From Bacteroidaceae bacterium (GTDB taxonomy: Bacteria; Bacteroidota; Bacteroidia; Bacteroidales; Bacteroidaceae), in NCBI GenBank assembly GCA_017560945.1, contig JAFZDY010000011.1, positions 1 to 64,000 on the forward strand: a stretch of 64,000 nt of DNA, given 5' to 3'. Both the position numbers and the translations under genes were made by a program. The notes beneath the pieces were generated by a model. That model saw nothing but the letters and a program-made list of their open reading frames with translations, did not search any database and was not told where the DNA came from. This document shows positions 18,611 through 27,647 of this stretch, piece after piece. Numbering within the stretch: position 1 is the stretch's first letter; each line of letters starts with the position of its first letter.

Positions 18611-19324
18611 ATGACCAAGTTAAGTGTAAACATCAATAAAGTAGCCACCATTCGCAATGCCCGAGGAGGCAATAACCCTGACATTCTGAAGGTGGCTCAG
18701 GATTGTGAAAAGTTTGGAGCCGATGGCATTACGGTGCATCCGCGTCCTGATGAGAGACACATCCGCTATGCAGATGTACTGAATCTGCGTCCTATTATTC
18801 GCACTGAATTCAATATCGAGGGTTATCCTTCCAAGGAGTTCATGGAGTTGGTGCTCAGGGTGCGCCCTCATCAGGTTACATTGGTGCCCGATGCTCCTGA
18901 CCAGATAACCTCCAATGCAGGGTGGGATACGGTGGCACATGAGGACTTCTTGACCGAGGTAGTAGGGGAGTTCAAGGAGGCTGGTATTCGCACTTCCCTC
19001 TTTGTGGGGACTGACCTTCAATTTATTGAGGGTGCGGCCAAGATAGGTGCCGATCGTGTGGAGTTGTACACCGAGCCCTATGCTGCCCAATATGCGACAA
19101 ATCGTGAGGCGGCCATTGCTCCCTTTGTTGAGGCTGCTCGTATGGCTCGTTCATTAGGGCTGGGGTTGAATGTTGGACACGACCTCAGTTTGGAGAATCT
19201 CCAATATCTGCACGATAACATTCCATGGATTGACGAGGCAAGTATAGGTCACGCGCTCATTTGTGACGCGTTGTATTTGGGACTCGAGAAGACTATTGTA
19301 GAATATAAAAAATGCCTTATTTGA
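18611..19324 (+). CDS. pdxJ: Pyridoxine 5'-phosphate synthase
   Basis: 237 residues, the usual length for PdxJ. It condenses 1-deoxyxylulose 5-phosphate with 3-amino-2-oxopropyl phosphate to give pyridoxine 5'-phosphate (DXP-dependent vitamin B6 pathway). Motifs include [17 protein letters not shown] at the N-terminus, [45 protein letters not shown] and [13 protein letters not shown]. The ATG at 18611 is chosen; the upstream TTG would add four residues. Its 3' end overlaps the first possible ATG of the ExbB-like gene by 13 bp. Confidence 0.96.
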   Translation: MTKLSVNINKVATIRNARGGNNPDILKVAQDCEKFGADGITVHPRPDERHIRYADVLNLRPIIRTEFNIEGYPSKEFMELVLRVRPHQVTLVPDAPDQITSNAGWDTVAHEDFLTEVVGEFKEAGIRTSLFVGTDLQFIEGAAKIGADRVELYTEPYAAQYATNREAAIAPFVEAARMARSLGLGLNVGHDLSLENLQYLHDNIPWIDEASIGHALICDALYLGLEKTIVEYKKCLI

Positions 19325-20028
19325 ATATGAATCTATTGACATTATTGGCGGCTCAGAGTGTAGCCGTAGAAGCTGGTGAAGAGTTAGTAGCCGAAGTGAT
19401 GACCGAAGTGGCCGTGGCCGAAATGAGTTTGTGGGATATGGCTTGCAAGGGTGGATGGATTATGCTTGTCCTTGCCCTGTTGTCGGTGGTGTGTTTCTAT
19501 ATCTTCTTTGAGCGCTTGTCGGCGCTTCACAAGGCAGGTAAGGACGACCCTCTCTTTATGGAGCGTATCCGCGACTATGTGCACACTGGTGACCTGAAGT
19601 CGGCCATCAACTATTGTCGTATGACCAATACTCCTTCTGCTCGCATGATTGAGAAGGGGCTCGGCCGTATAGGACGTCCTACTACCGATGTGCAGGCGGC
19701 TATCGAGAATGCCGGAAACTTGGAAGTGGCCAAACTTGAAAGCCACCTTCCTGTGATGGCTACCATTGCAAGTGGTGCGCCCATGATTGGCTTCTTGGGT
19801 ACAGTGACTGGTATGGTGCAAGCCTTCTGGGAAATGGCAAATGCAGGCAACAACATCGATATAACCCTGCTTTCGAGCGGTATCTATCAGGCAATGATTA
19901 CCACCGTGGGAGGTCTCATCGTGGGTATTGCCGCCATGTTTGCGTACAACTATCTGGTGGGTAAGGTGGACAATATCGTCAACGAGATGGAGGCTAAGAC
20001 CCTCTCATTTATGGATTTTGTTAACTGA
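19312..20028 (+). CDS. MotA/TolQ/ExbB proton channel family protein
   Basis: 238-residue inner-membrane protein of the ExbB/TolQ family, the proton-motive-force channel that powers TonB or TolA. It has a hydrophobic N-terminus, a first membrane helix ([19 protein letters not shown]), a cytoplasmic domain, and the conserved TM2-TM3 region [31 protein letters not shown] then [26 protein letters not shown]. The start could be 19312, overlapping pdxJ by 13 bp, or 19327, 3 bp after the pdxJ stop; both are in frame. It is followed by ExbD-like and TonB-like genes, so the three likely form one energy-transducing complex. Confidence 0.93.
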   Translation: MPYLNMNLLTLLAAQSVAVEAGEELVAEVMTEVAVAEMSLWDMACKGGWIMLVLALLSVVCFYIFFERLSALHKAGKDDPLFMERIRDYVHTGDLKSAINYCRMTNTPSARMIEKGLGRIGRPTTDVQAAIENAGNLEVAKLESHLPVMATIASGAPMIGFLGTVTGMVQAFWEMANAGNNIDITLLSSGIYQAMITTVGGLIVGIAAMFAYNYLVGKVDNIVNEMEAKTLSFMDFVN

Positions 20029-20075
20029 TAATTAGGTTGATCGGTTGATTGACTTATACGTTTCAACGAATAACT

Positions 20076-20489
20076 ATGGCACTAAAACGAAGAACAAAGA
20101 TAAAACCCGAGTTCAGCATGGCCTCCATGACGGACATCATCTTCCTGTTGCTAATTTTCTTCATGATTACCTCTACCATGGTGTCACCCAATGCCATCAA
20201 GGTGCTCTTGCCACAAGGAAGCCAACAGACATCGGCCAAACCGCTTACTCGTGTCATCATTGACAAGCAACTCAATTGCTATGTAGCCTTTGGCAACCAG
20301 GATGAAATGCCTGTCTTGTGGGAGGAACTTCCTGCCTTCTTGCAAGAGTGCGCGGCCAAGGAGCCCGAGATGTACGTGGCCTTGTATGCTGACGAAACTA
20401 TCCCTTATCGCGAGATAGTGAAAGTACTTAATATTGCCAACGAAAACCAATTCAAGATGGTGCTGGCTACACGCCGCCCTGAAAAGTAG
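20076..20489 (+). CDS. ExbD/TolR-family biopolymer transport protein
   Basis: 137 residues from the ATG at 20076 (MALKRRTKIKPEFSMASMTD); in-frame codons upstream from 20049 look spurious. One N-terminal membrane helix (IIFLLLIFFMITSTMV) is preceded by MTDIIF, containing the conserved proton-relaying Asp of ExbD/TolR. The periplasmic domain ends YADETIPYREIVKVLNIANENQFKMVLATR. It lies between the ExbB-like and TonB-like genes with tight spacing (3 bp to the next ATG). It probably forms the stator complex with the upstream channel. Confidence 0.93.
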   Translation: MALKRRTKIKPEFSMASMTDIIFLLLIFFMITSTMVSPNAIKVLLPQGSQQTSAKPLTRVIIDKQLNCYVAFGNQDEMPVLWEELPAFLQECAAKEPEMYVALYADETIPYREIVKVLNIANENQFKMVLATRRPEK

Positions 20490-20492
20490 GTT

Positions 20493-21335
20493 ATGGATAA
20501 CAATAAAAAGAAAGAAACTCTCGTGGGCCTCATTGGTACCTTGGTGGTGCATGGTGTTGTCTTCTTGCTCCTTTGGTTCCTCTTTATCCGAGCAGCCGAG
20601 CCGCAGGAGGAGAGCGGTGTGCCTGTCCTTTTAGGTACCGAAATGCTGGCTCAAGGTGGGGGTGACAGATACAAGATGACCGAGGTGGATATACGCCCTA
20701 TTCCAAAAGAAATTTCTGCCTCACCTGAAAAAAATATTTCTCAGGTAGGGGAAAAAATTATCTCGCAAGATATGGAGGAAACCGTCGCTATCGAACCTAA
20801 AAAAGAGGAGAAGAAAGTGGCTGAGAAAACACCTGAGCAACCCAGCGAATCTGTTCAAGAACAACCCAAGGAAAAGACAGAGGCTGAACTTCGTGCTGAG
20901 GCTGAGAAAGCCGCTGCAGAAGCCGCTGCCCGTAGCATTGCAGGAGCCTTTGGTAAAGGTAATAGCATGGAGAATCGTGGCGATGCCACCACTGGTACTG
21001 GTATCCAAGGCTCTGTCGAGGGAAATAGTGAGACAGGTGAGAAGAGCGAAGGGGTAGGTGGATATGGCTCCTTTGACCTCAATGGCCGTACATTGGGAGA
21101 GGGCGGATTGCCTCGTCCTGACTATACCGTTCAGGATGAAGGTCGTGTGGTGGTTACCATCATAGTGAATCCTGCAGGACAAGTGGTGAGTGCAGAGATT
21201 CATCGACGCACCAATACGACGAATGCCACACTTCGAAAAGCAGCTCTCGATGCTGCTCGTAAAGCTCGCTTCAACGCTGTAAACGAGGTGAATAACCAAA
21301 GTGGTACCATCACTTATTACTTTAAATTGAAATAA
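20493..21335 (+). CDS. TonB/TolA-like energy transducer
   Basis: 280 residues: a short cytoplasmic tail, one membrane anchor (LVVHGVVFLLLWFLFI) and a long Glu/Lys/Ala-rich periplasmic linker (about 85-145, e.g. EAEKAAAEAAARSIAGAFG). A TonB-type C-terminal domain follows (RVVVTIIVNPAGQVVSAEIHRR and AALDAARKARF, ending ITYYFKLK). The Ala-rich linker is TolA-like, while the C-terminus reads as a TonB_C domain. It should transmit proton-channel energy to outer-membrane receptors. It ends 9 bp before the DJ-1 gene and is coupled to the ExbD-like gene. Confidence 0.9.
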   Translation: MDNNKKKETLVGLIGTLVVHGVVFLLLWFLFIRAAEPQEESGVPVLLGTEMLAQGGGDRYKMTEVDIRPIPKEISASPEKNISQVGEKIISQDMEETVAIEPKKEEKKVAEKTPEQPSESVQEQPKEKTEAELRAEAEKAAAEAAARSIAGAFGKGNSMENRGDATTGTGIQGSVEGNSETGEKSEGVGGYGSFDLNGRTLGEGGLPRPDYTVQDEGRVVVTIIVNPAGQVVSAEIHRRTNTTNATLRKAALDAARKARFNAVNEVNNQSGTITYYFKLK

Positions 21336-21344
21336 ATTGGAGAT

Positions 21345-21893
21345 ATGAAAAACGTCTGTTTGTTTTTGGCCGATGGCTTTGAAGAGATTGAAGCCCTGGC
21401 AACCGTAGATGTGTTGCGCCGTGCAGGTGTGCAAGTGACTACTGTATCCATCAATCCCACCGAGTTGGTGACTGGTGCCCATGGTATCCCTGTCGTAGCC
21501 GATGTGTTGTTTGAACTTGCCGAGTGTGCCGAGGCAGATATGTTGATACTCCCTGGAGGAATGCCTGGTGCAGCAAATCTGGATGCTCACGAGGGCGTGT
21601 GTGCCGCTTTGAAGGCACATGCCGAATCAGGTAAACATTTGGCCGCTATCTGTGCCGCTCCTATGGTGTTGGGACATTTAGGATTGCTCGTAGGAAAGAA
21701 GGCTACTTGCTATCCTGGATTCGAATCTCAACTCGAAGGGGCTGAGTACACCGCTGCACCTGCCGAAGTAGATGGCAATATCATCACAGGTAAGGGACCT
21801 GCCGCAGTGCTTCCTTTTGTCTATGCCTTGGCTGAGGCCTTGGTGGGCGAAGAGGTGGTTGCTCAGGTGAAAGCTGGCATGTTGTACAATTGA
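21345..21893 (+). CDS. DJ-1/PfpI (YajL-like) family protein
   Basis: 182 residues, the usual DJ-1 length. It starts [27 protein letters not shown], has the [11 protein letters not shown] motif, and carries the conserved nucleophile-elbow cysteine Cys103 in [18 protein letters not shown]. Members are implicated in protein/glyoxal deglycation or oxidative-stress protection; the substrate here cannot be told from sequence. It is 9 bp after the TonB-like gene and about 110 bp before ispD, all co-directional. Confidence 0.92.
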   Translation: MKNVCLFLADGFEEIEALATVDVLRRAGVQVTTVSINPTELVTGAHGIPVVADVLFELAECAEADMLILPGGMPGAANLDAHEGVCAALKAHAESGKHLAAICAAPMVLGHLGLLVGKKATCYPGFESQLEGAEYTAAPAEVDGNIITGKGPAAVLPFVYALAEALVGEEVVAQVKAGMLYN

Positions 21894-22003
21894 CAATGAT
21901 TCAAGACTTAAGAGGGACAAATCATGGCGTGTGGGTGACAAGTTACGATGCAAATGAGGCTTGTCATTGGTCGCTTGTGCCTGATACTTCGTTGGTGAAG
22001 AAT

Positions 22004-22687
22004 ATGAAAAAATACATAATCATAGTCGCTGGAGGTAAAGGGCTTCGCATGGGAGGTGAAGTGCCTAAACAATTTCTTCCTATCGGAGGGAAACCTGTGT
22101 TGATGCGCACGATGGAGGCTTTCCATCGGTTTGATGCAGATGTGCAGATTGTGTTGGTACTTCCCATTGCTCAACAAGCATATTGGCACGAGTTATGTGT
22201 TGAGTATTCTTTTACCTTACCCTATCGTTTGGCCAATGGAGGAGAGACACGTTTTCACTCAGTTAAAAACGGATTGGACACCATTCCTGCGGATGAAGAG
22301 GCTTTGGTGGGTGTGCACGATGGAGTACGCCCCTTCGTAAGCACTGAGGTGATTGCTCGGTGTTATACAGAAGCCGCTCGCAAGGGTGCCGTAGTGCCAG
22401 TGACCGATGTGGTGGAAACAGTGCGCCGCTTGGAGGAAGATGGTGGGAAGAGTACTACTGTCAGTCGTGATGATTATAAATTGGTGCAAACTCCTCAGGT
22501 GTTCTCTCTCACTTTGCTTAAGCAGGCGTATGCTCAACCATACGTGTCAGCCTTTACCGACGATGCATCGGTGGTGGAAGCCCTTGGACACGATGTGACC
22601 CTTGTACAAGGGAATCGTGAAAACATCAAGATAACAACACCTTTCGACCTCGTGGTTGCCGAAGCATTGGTTGGTGGTAGTGAATAA
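22004..22687 (+). CDS. ispD: 2-C-methyl-D-erythritol 4-phosphate cytidylyltransferase
   Basis: 227 residues from the ATG at 22004 ([18 protein letters not shown]). The frame extends upstream to 21890 overlapping the DJ-1 gene, but that extension lacks family resemblance. IspD makes CDP-methylerythritol in the MEP isoprenoid pathway. Motifs are [25 protein letters not shown] (CTP binding), [35 protein letters not shown] and [33 protein letters not shown]. Complete and apparently functional. Confidence 0.95.
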   Translation: MKKYIIIVAGGKGLRMGGEVPKQFLPIGGKPVLMRTMEAFHRFDADVQIVLVLPIAQQAYWHELCVEYSFTLPYRLANGGETRFHSVKNGLDTIPADEEALVGVHDGVRPFVSTEVIARCYTEAARKGAVVPVTDVVETVRRLEEDGGKSTTVSRDDYKLVQTPQVFSLTLLKQAYAQPYVSAFTDDASVVEALGHDVTLVQGNRENIKITTPFDLVVAEALVGGSE

Positions 22688-22784
22688 AATCATAATTAAG
22701 AATTAGTTTGCTATCGCTCATCAAAACCTTTTTTATTTTTTTCCCTCATTAACGTATAGTCATAATTTATAATTAAACACACAC

Positions 22785-24881
22785 ATGTTTGACCTTGCAA
22801 CTCGCGATATTAAATACCTTCCTGGTGTAGGCCCTCAAAGGGCAACTGTGCTGGAGAAAGAACTTGGTATACGCTCGTTGCACGATTTGCTCTACTATTT
22901 CCCCTATAAATACATCGATCGTAGTCGCCTTTACTATGTGCACGAGATAGATGGCAATATGCCTTATATCCAACTTCGCGGACAAATCCTAAGTTTTGAG
23001 GAGGTTGGTGAAGGTTATCGCAAACGGCTGGTCGCACATTTTAGCGATGGCACAGGTGTGGTGGATCTTGTATGGTTTCAAGGCCATAAGTTTGTGACGA
23101 ATAAATACAAAGTGCGCACCCCTTACATTGTCTTTGGTAAACCCACCGTCTTTGGAGGTCGTGTAAATATTGCGCATCCCGATATTGATCCTGCGGACGA
23201 GTTGGTGCTCTCCAATATGGGGTTGCAACCCTATTACAATACTACCGAACGGATGAAACGGGGTAGTTTGAACTCTCGATCCATAGAAAAGTTTGTTGCC
23301 AACTTATGCGACTTGGTAAAAGAACCTCTCCCTGAAACTCTCCCCGACTATATTATAGAGAAGAATCACCTTGTCTCGCTCACCGAGGCATTGATGAATA
23401 TACATTTTCCCAAGACACCCGAAGATTTAAGAAAGGCTCAATTTCGCTTGAAGTTTGAGGAGCTTTTCTTCGTACAACTCAATATCTTGCGCTATATGAA
23501 GGAGCGTCAGCAACGCTATTGGGGTTTTGTGTTTAGCAAGGTGGGCGAGGTGTTCAATACTTTCTATACTCAAAATTTGCCTTTCGAACTTACTGGAGCT
23601 CAGAAGCGTGTCATCAAGGAAATTCGAAAGGATATGGGATGCGGACGTCAGATGAATCGCCTGCTACAAGGTGACGTGGGAAGTGGAAAGACTTTGGTAG
23701 CACTGATGTCGATGCTCATCGCTCTTGATAATGGTTATCAAGCTTGTATGATGGCTCCTACGGAAATATTGGCCGCTCAGCACTATGAAACTATTACTCG
23801 TATGCTTTATGGCATGGATGTAAGGGTAGAGTTGCTCACGGGTAGCATCAAAGGAAAACGCCGCACCGAAATATTGGAAGGTGTACTCACGGGACAGATA
23901 CATATCCTCATCGGTACTCATGCGGTATTGGAGGATACCGTAACTTTTGCCCGATTAGGTATGGCAGTTATCGATGAGCAACACCGCTTTGGAGTGGCTC
24001 AACGCGCAAAGTTGTGGCAGAAGAATTCCGTTCCTCCTCATGTACTTGTGATGACTGCTACACCCATCCCTCGCACGTTGGCCATGACATTGTATGGTGA
24101 CCTTGATGTCTCCATCATAGATGAACTTCCACCAGGGCGAAAGCCTATTCGCACCATACATCAGTATGACAATCATCGTACATCGCTCTACTCAGACATT
24201 CGTCGACAAATACAAGAGGGACGTCAGATTTATGTAGTTTATCCTCTTATCAAAGAGAGTGAGAAAATTGATTTGAAAAACCTGGAAGATGGTTACCAGA
24301 CAATCTGCGAGGTGTTTCCTGAATACAAAGTGTGTAAGGTGCACGGACAAATGAAACCCGCTGAGAAAGATGCTGAAATGCAACGCTTTGTCACGGGAGA
24401 AACACAGATAATGGTGGCCACTACGGTGATAGAAGTAGGAGTAAACGTACCCAATGCTTCGGTTATGGTCATTGAAAATGCTGAGCGGTTTGGTCTTTCT
24501 CAACTCCATCAACTTCGTGGACGTGTAGGACGTGGAGCAGATCAATCCTATTGCATCTTGGTGACAGGTTACAAACTGTCCGAAGATACTCGCAAGCGAA
24601 TAGATATTATGGTGCAGACGAATGATGGTTTCGAGATTGCTGAGGCTGATCTGAAATTGCGTGGCCCTGGTGATTTAGAAGGTACTCAGCAGAGTGGTGT
24701 GGCTTTCGACTTGAGAATAGCAAACATTACTCGTGATGCACAACTTCTACAACATGTACGCGAAATTGCACGTCGTGTGGTGGAAGATGATCCTGAAGGT
24801 ACGGCTCCTCATCATGCGATGATGTGGGCACGTCTTCGACAGATGCGTAAGACGAGTGTCAATTGGTCAGATATTAGTTGA
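22785..24881 (+). CDS. recG: ATP-dependent DNA helicase RecG
   Basis: 698-residue SF2 helicase that reverses stalled forks and branch-migrates junctions. An N-terminal wedge/OB-fold domain is followed by helicase motifs I (LLQGDVGSGKTLVALMSM), Ia (MMAPTEILAAQHY), II (VIDEQHRFGVAQR, the DExH-type DEQH), III (VMTATPIPRTLAMT) and VI (QLHQLRGRVGRGADQSYC), then the conserved TRG-like C-terminal segment. Length is normal. A 97-bp AT-rich gap separates it from ispD; no clear promoter was identified there. Confidence 0.96.
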   Translation: MFDLATRDIKYLPGVGPQRATVLEKELGIRSLHDLLYYFPYKYIDRSRLYYVHEIDGNMPYIQLRGQILSFEEVGEGYRKRLVAHFSDGTGVVDLVWFQGHKFVTNKYKVRTPYIVFGKPTVFGGRVNIAHPDIDPADELVLSNMGLQPYYNTTERMKRGSLNSRSIEKFVANLCDLVKEPLPETLPDYIIEKNHLVSLTEALMNIHFPKTPEDLRKAQFRLKFEELFFVQLNILRYMKERQQRYWGFVFSKVGEVFNTFYTQNLPFELTGAQKRVIKEIRKDMGCGRQMNRLLQGDVGSGKTLVALMSMLIALDNGYQACMMAPTEILAAQHYETITRMLYGMDVRVELLTGSIKGKRRTEILEGVLTGQIHILIGTHAVLEDTVTFARLGMAVIDEQHRFGVAQRAKLWQKNSVPPHVLVMTATPIPRTLAMTLYGDLDVSIIDELPPGRKPIRTIHQYDNHRTSLYSDIRRQIQEGRQIYVVYPLIKESEKIDLKNLEDGYQTICEVFPEYKVCKVHGQMKPAEKDAEMQRFVTGETQIMVATTVIEVGVNVPNASVMVIENAERFGLSQLHQLRGRVGRGADQSYCILVTGYKLSEDTRKRIDIMVQTNDGFEIAEADLKLRGPGDLEGTQQSGVAFDLRIANITRDAQLLQHVREIARRVVEDDPEGTAPHHAMMWARLRQMRKTSVNWSDIS

Positions 24882-24916
24882 TAGATAAGAATTAACCCAA
24901 ATAAACAGACAAAACT

Positions 24917-26218
24917 ATGAAAGAGAAAAAAGTGTTGGTATCTAAAAAGTACCTATTTAGTTTCATCCTCATTACTTCGCTATTTGCATTATGGGGATTT
25001 GCGAATGACGTGACCAATCCTATGGTGGCTGCTTTCCAAACGGTAATGGAGTTATCAGCTGCTAAGGCATCCTTGATACAATTTGCATTCTATGGTGGAT
25101 ACGCTACGATGGCTGTTCCTGCCGCCTTGTTTATCCGTAAATATAGTTATAAAAGTGGAATTCTACTTGGCCTTGGATTGTATGCTGTAGGTGCTTTCCT
25201 TGTTGTTCCTGCAGCTTCGTACCAGAGTTTTATGTTCTTTTGCTTGTCTCTGTATATCCTGACATTTGGCTTGGCTTTCCTTGAGACTACTGCTAATCCG
25301 TACATCTTATCATTGGGTGATAAGGAAACCTCTACACGCCGACTTAATATGGCACAGGCATTCAATCCTGTAGGATCACTCACTGGTATGGCAGTAGCCT
25401 CGTTCTTGGTCCTTCCCAACTTGATTTCTGATAAAAGAGACGAAGCAGGTACTATTATTTATCACACTCTTGATGTATCTGAGAAATCCGAAATCTTAGT
25501 ACACGATTTGGCTGTTATCCGCAATCCTTATGTGGCCATCGGATTGGTAGTGCTATGTGTATTCGTAATCATTGCTTTGGCAAGAATGCCGATGGTGCGT
25601 GAGGATGAAAAGGTGACAGAAGGTGTGCATAGTGTGAAAACTACTCTCTCTAATTTGTGGAAGAATACCATTTATCGTGAAGGTGTATTCTCTCAGATGT
25701 GCTATGTTGGCGCTCAGATTATGGTATGGACATTTATTATCCAATACGCCGATCGTCTTGGATTAGACAAAGCTACTGCTCAGACCTACAATATCGTAGC
25801 AATGTCATTGAATCTGGTTGGTCGATTCTTAGGAACATTTATTATGAAGTATGTTAGCTCTCGTCAATTGCTTACCTATTTTGGAATAGGAGCATCTATT
25901 TGTACTTTGGGTACTATCTTTATTGATGGAATGTGTGGACTTTATTGTTTGGTCCTCATTAGTTTATTTATGTCTATCATGTTCCCTTCCATCTATGGTA
26001 TAGCGTTGGAAAATGTAGATACACAAGACACCAAACTTGGAGCTGCATTCTTGGTGATGGCTATTGTGGGTGGCGCTTTGATGCCTCCCTTGCAGGGTAT
26101 GCTTATCGATCAGCAAGTTCTCTTCGGAATGCCTGCTGTGAACATCTCGTTTGTTCTTCCATTGATTTGCTTTATGGTTGTTACCGCATACGGATATCGT
26201 ACACTCAAGCGCGCTTAA
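24917..26218 (+). CDS. Sugar MFS transporter (FucP/GluP, FHS family)
   Basis: 433 residues with about 12 hydrophobic segments. The N-terminus FSFILITSLFALWGFANDVTNPMVAAFQ is characteristic of the fucose:H+ symporter (FHS) subfamily, as is GLAFLETTANPYILSLG followed by NMAQAFNPVGSLTG. FucP and GluP members import fucose, glucose or galactose with protons; the sugar cannot be decided here. It lies between recG (35 bp) and radC (9 bp), neither obviously related. Confidence 0.9.
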   Translation: MKEKKVLVSKKYLFSFILITSLFALWGFANDVTNPMVAAFQTVMELSAAKASLIQFAFYGGYATMAVPAALFIRKYSYKSGILLGLGLYAVGAFLVVPAASYQSFMFFCLSLYILTFGLAFLETTANPYILSLGDKETSTRRLNMAQAFNPVGSLTGMAVASFLVLPNLISDKRDEAGTIIYHTLDVSEKSEILVHDLAVIRNPYVAIGLVVLCVFVIIALARMPMVREDEKVTEGVHSVKTTLSNLWKNTIYREGVFSQMCYVGAQIMVWTFIIQYADRLGLDKATAQTYNIVAMSLNLVGRFLGTFIMKYVSSRQLLTYFGIGASICTLGTIFIDGMCGLYCLVLISLFMSIMFPSIYGIALENVDTQDTKLGAAFLVMAIVGGALMPPLQGMLIDQQVLFGMPAVNISFVLPLICFMVVTAYGYRTLKRA

Positions 26219-26227
26219 TGACAGACA

Positions 26228-26920
26228 ATGAGTGTTGAAAAACTAAATATCAACCAATGGGCTGAAGAAGATCGTCCCCGTGAGAAGATGATAGCTCACG
26301 GGGCGGCCGTCTTAACCGATGCTGAGTTGTTGGCTATTCTTATTGGCTCGGGTAACCAAGATGAAACAGCTGTGGAGTTGATGCGTAGAGTTTTGGCAAC
26401 TTGTGGAAATAATCTCAATGAGTTGGGAAAACTTTCTTTGGAGCAATTGTGTAATTTCAAGGGCATTGGCTCAGCTAAAGCTGTGACGATAATGGCAGCC
26501 TGCGAGTTAGGACGTCGACGTAAATTGGCTGAAGTGGAAGAGCGTTTGGTCGTAACCATGCCACGCGATATTTACAACTATTTTCATCCCAAGTTAGCAG
26601 ACCTTCCTGTTGAGGAATTTTGGGTGATGTTGCTAAACAATGCGTGCAAACTTATAGATGCTCGTCGTATTGCGACTGGTGGGATTTCTGAGGTGTCGGT
26701 AGATGTACGTTTGGTGCTTCGTGAAGCTATTTTGGGGCGTGCCACAGCCATTGTCTTGTGCCATAATCATCCTTCGGGTAATGTACATCCTAGTCGACAC
26801 GATGATATGTTGACTGATCGTCTTCGCCAAGCTTGTGAATTGATGAACATTCGTTTGATGGATCATTTGGTTCTCACTGACGGACGTTATTATAGTTATT
26901 CTGACGAGGGTAGACTTTGA
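26228..26920 (+). CDS. radC: RadC family JAB-domain protein
   Basis: 230 residues. The N-terminal helix-hairpin-helix part (ERPREKMIAHGAAVLTDAELLAILIGSG, LCNFKGIGSAKAVTIMAACELGRR) is followed by a JAB/MPN metalloprotease-fold domain with VSVDVRLVLREAILGRATAIVLCHNHPSGNVHPSRHDD. The HNHPSG..D residues would bind zinc. The real function of RadC is unsettled despite its repair name. Starts 9 bp after the permease stop. Confidence 0.94.
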   Translation: MSVEKLNINQWAEEDRPREKMIAHGAAVLTDAELLAILIGSGNQDETAVELMRRVLATCGNNLNELGKLSLEQLCNFKGIGSAKAVTIMAACELGRRRKLAEVEERLVVTMPRDIYNYFHPKLADLPVEEFWVMLLNNACKLIDARRIATGGISEVSVDVRLVLREAILGRATAIVLCHNHPSGNVHPSRHDDMLTDRLRQACELMNIRLMDHLVLTDGRYYSYSDEGRL

Positions 26921-26944
26921 TAAAACTTTTTTTTGTGTGACTTG

Positions 26945-26971
26945 TTACAAAAGTAAAACAAACTTTTGTAA
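26945..26971. promoter_or_regulatory. Perfect 10-bp inverted repeat abutting the nitroreductase start codon
   Basis: TTACAAAAGT (26945-26954) and ACTTTTGTAA (26962-26971) are exact inverse complements with a 7-nt spacer. The right arm ends 2 bp before the ATG at 26974. There is no following T-run, so it is not a typical terminator. A dimeric repressor operator or a start-occluding mRNA hairpin are the plausible roles. Confidence 0.6.
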
Positions 26972-26973
26972 TA

Positions 26974-27576
26974 ATGAATCGTAGTTTTAAGGAAGCCCTT
27001 CAGCATCGTCGAAGTTACTATGCGTTGGGAAGTGAAAGATTAGTCGGAAAGGGGGATATCGAGGAGATGGTGGAATTTGCGCTCATGCATGTTCCTTCTG
27101 CTTTCAATTCCCAATCATCTCGTGTTGTATTGTTGATGGATAAGGCGCATCGCCGTTTTTGGCAGATTGTGAAGGATACGTTGCAGGCAAGGATATCTGC
27201 CGATCAGTTTTCTAAGACTGAAAAGAAGATAAATCAGAGTTTTGCTTCTGGATATGGCACCTTACTCTTTTTCGAAGATCGTAGTGTCGTACAAGCAATG
27301 GAGCGAAAATTTCCCCTTTATGCTTCCTCATTTTTTACTTGGTCGCAACAAACCTCAGCCATGCATCAACTAACTCTGTGGTGTATGTTGGAAGACAGAG
27401 GATTGGGAGCATCGCTTCAGCACTATAATCCGTTGGTGGACGAGGCCGTTCGTCAAGAATGGAATTTGCCTGTTCAATGGGAACTTGTGGCTCAAATGCC
27501 GTTTGGTTATCCCTTGACTATGCCGATGGCCAAGAAAATTGAATCGGTGGTCGAAAGGATGAGAGTGTTTGAATGA
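26974..27576 (+). CDS. Nitroreductase family protein
   Basis: 200 residues of the FMN-dependent nitroreductase fold. The opening SFKEALQHRRSYYALG matches the FMN-phosphate-binding RRS-like motif, and VPSAFNSQSSRVVLL is the usual 'PSAFNSQ' cofactor region. EDRGLGASLQHYNP and WELVAQMPFGYPL complete the family pattern. It probably reduces nitro-aromatics or quinones with NAD(P)H; the natural substrate is unknown. The start codon lies just after a perfect palindrome that may regulate it. A hairpin follows at 27584-27637. Confidence 0.92.
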   Translation: MNRSFKEALQHRRSYYALGSERLVGKGDIEEMVEFALMHVPSAFNSQSSRVVLLMDKAHRRFWQIVKDTLQARISADQFSKTEKKINQSFASGYGTLLFFEDRSVVQAMERKFPLYASSFFTWSQQTSAMHQLTLWCMLEDRGLGASLQHYNPLVDEAVRQEWNLPVQWELVAQMPFGYPLTMPMAKKIESVVERMRVFE

Positions 27577-27583
27577 AAAACGA

Positions 27584-27637
27584 GAAGGGAGGAGTCACGA
27601 TGTCTGAGACATTGAATTCCTCCCTCTTCATTTTTTT
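27584..27637 (+). terminator. Intrinsic terminator after the nitroreductase gene
   Basis: AGGGAGGA (27586-27593) pairs with TCCTCCCT (27618-27625), followed within 4 bases by T7. It lies between the convergent nitroreductase and ddh genes. Confidence 0.7.
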
Positions 27638-27647
27638 ACTTTTTACT

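Noticed and set aside
19312-21335. Possible complete Tol-Pal system
   Set aside because: Only channel, ExbD/TolR-like and TonB/TolA-like genes are present; no TolB or Pal gene follows, so a TonB-type set is the safer description.
20721-21620. 299-residue minus-strand open frame
   Set aside because: Antisense of the TonB-like and DJ-1 genes; its residues show no coherent domain.
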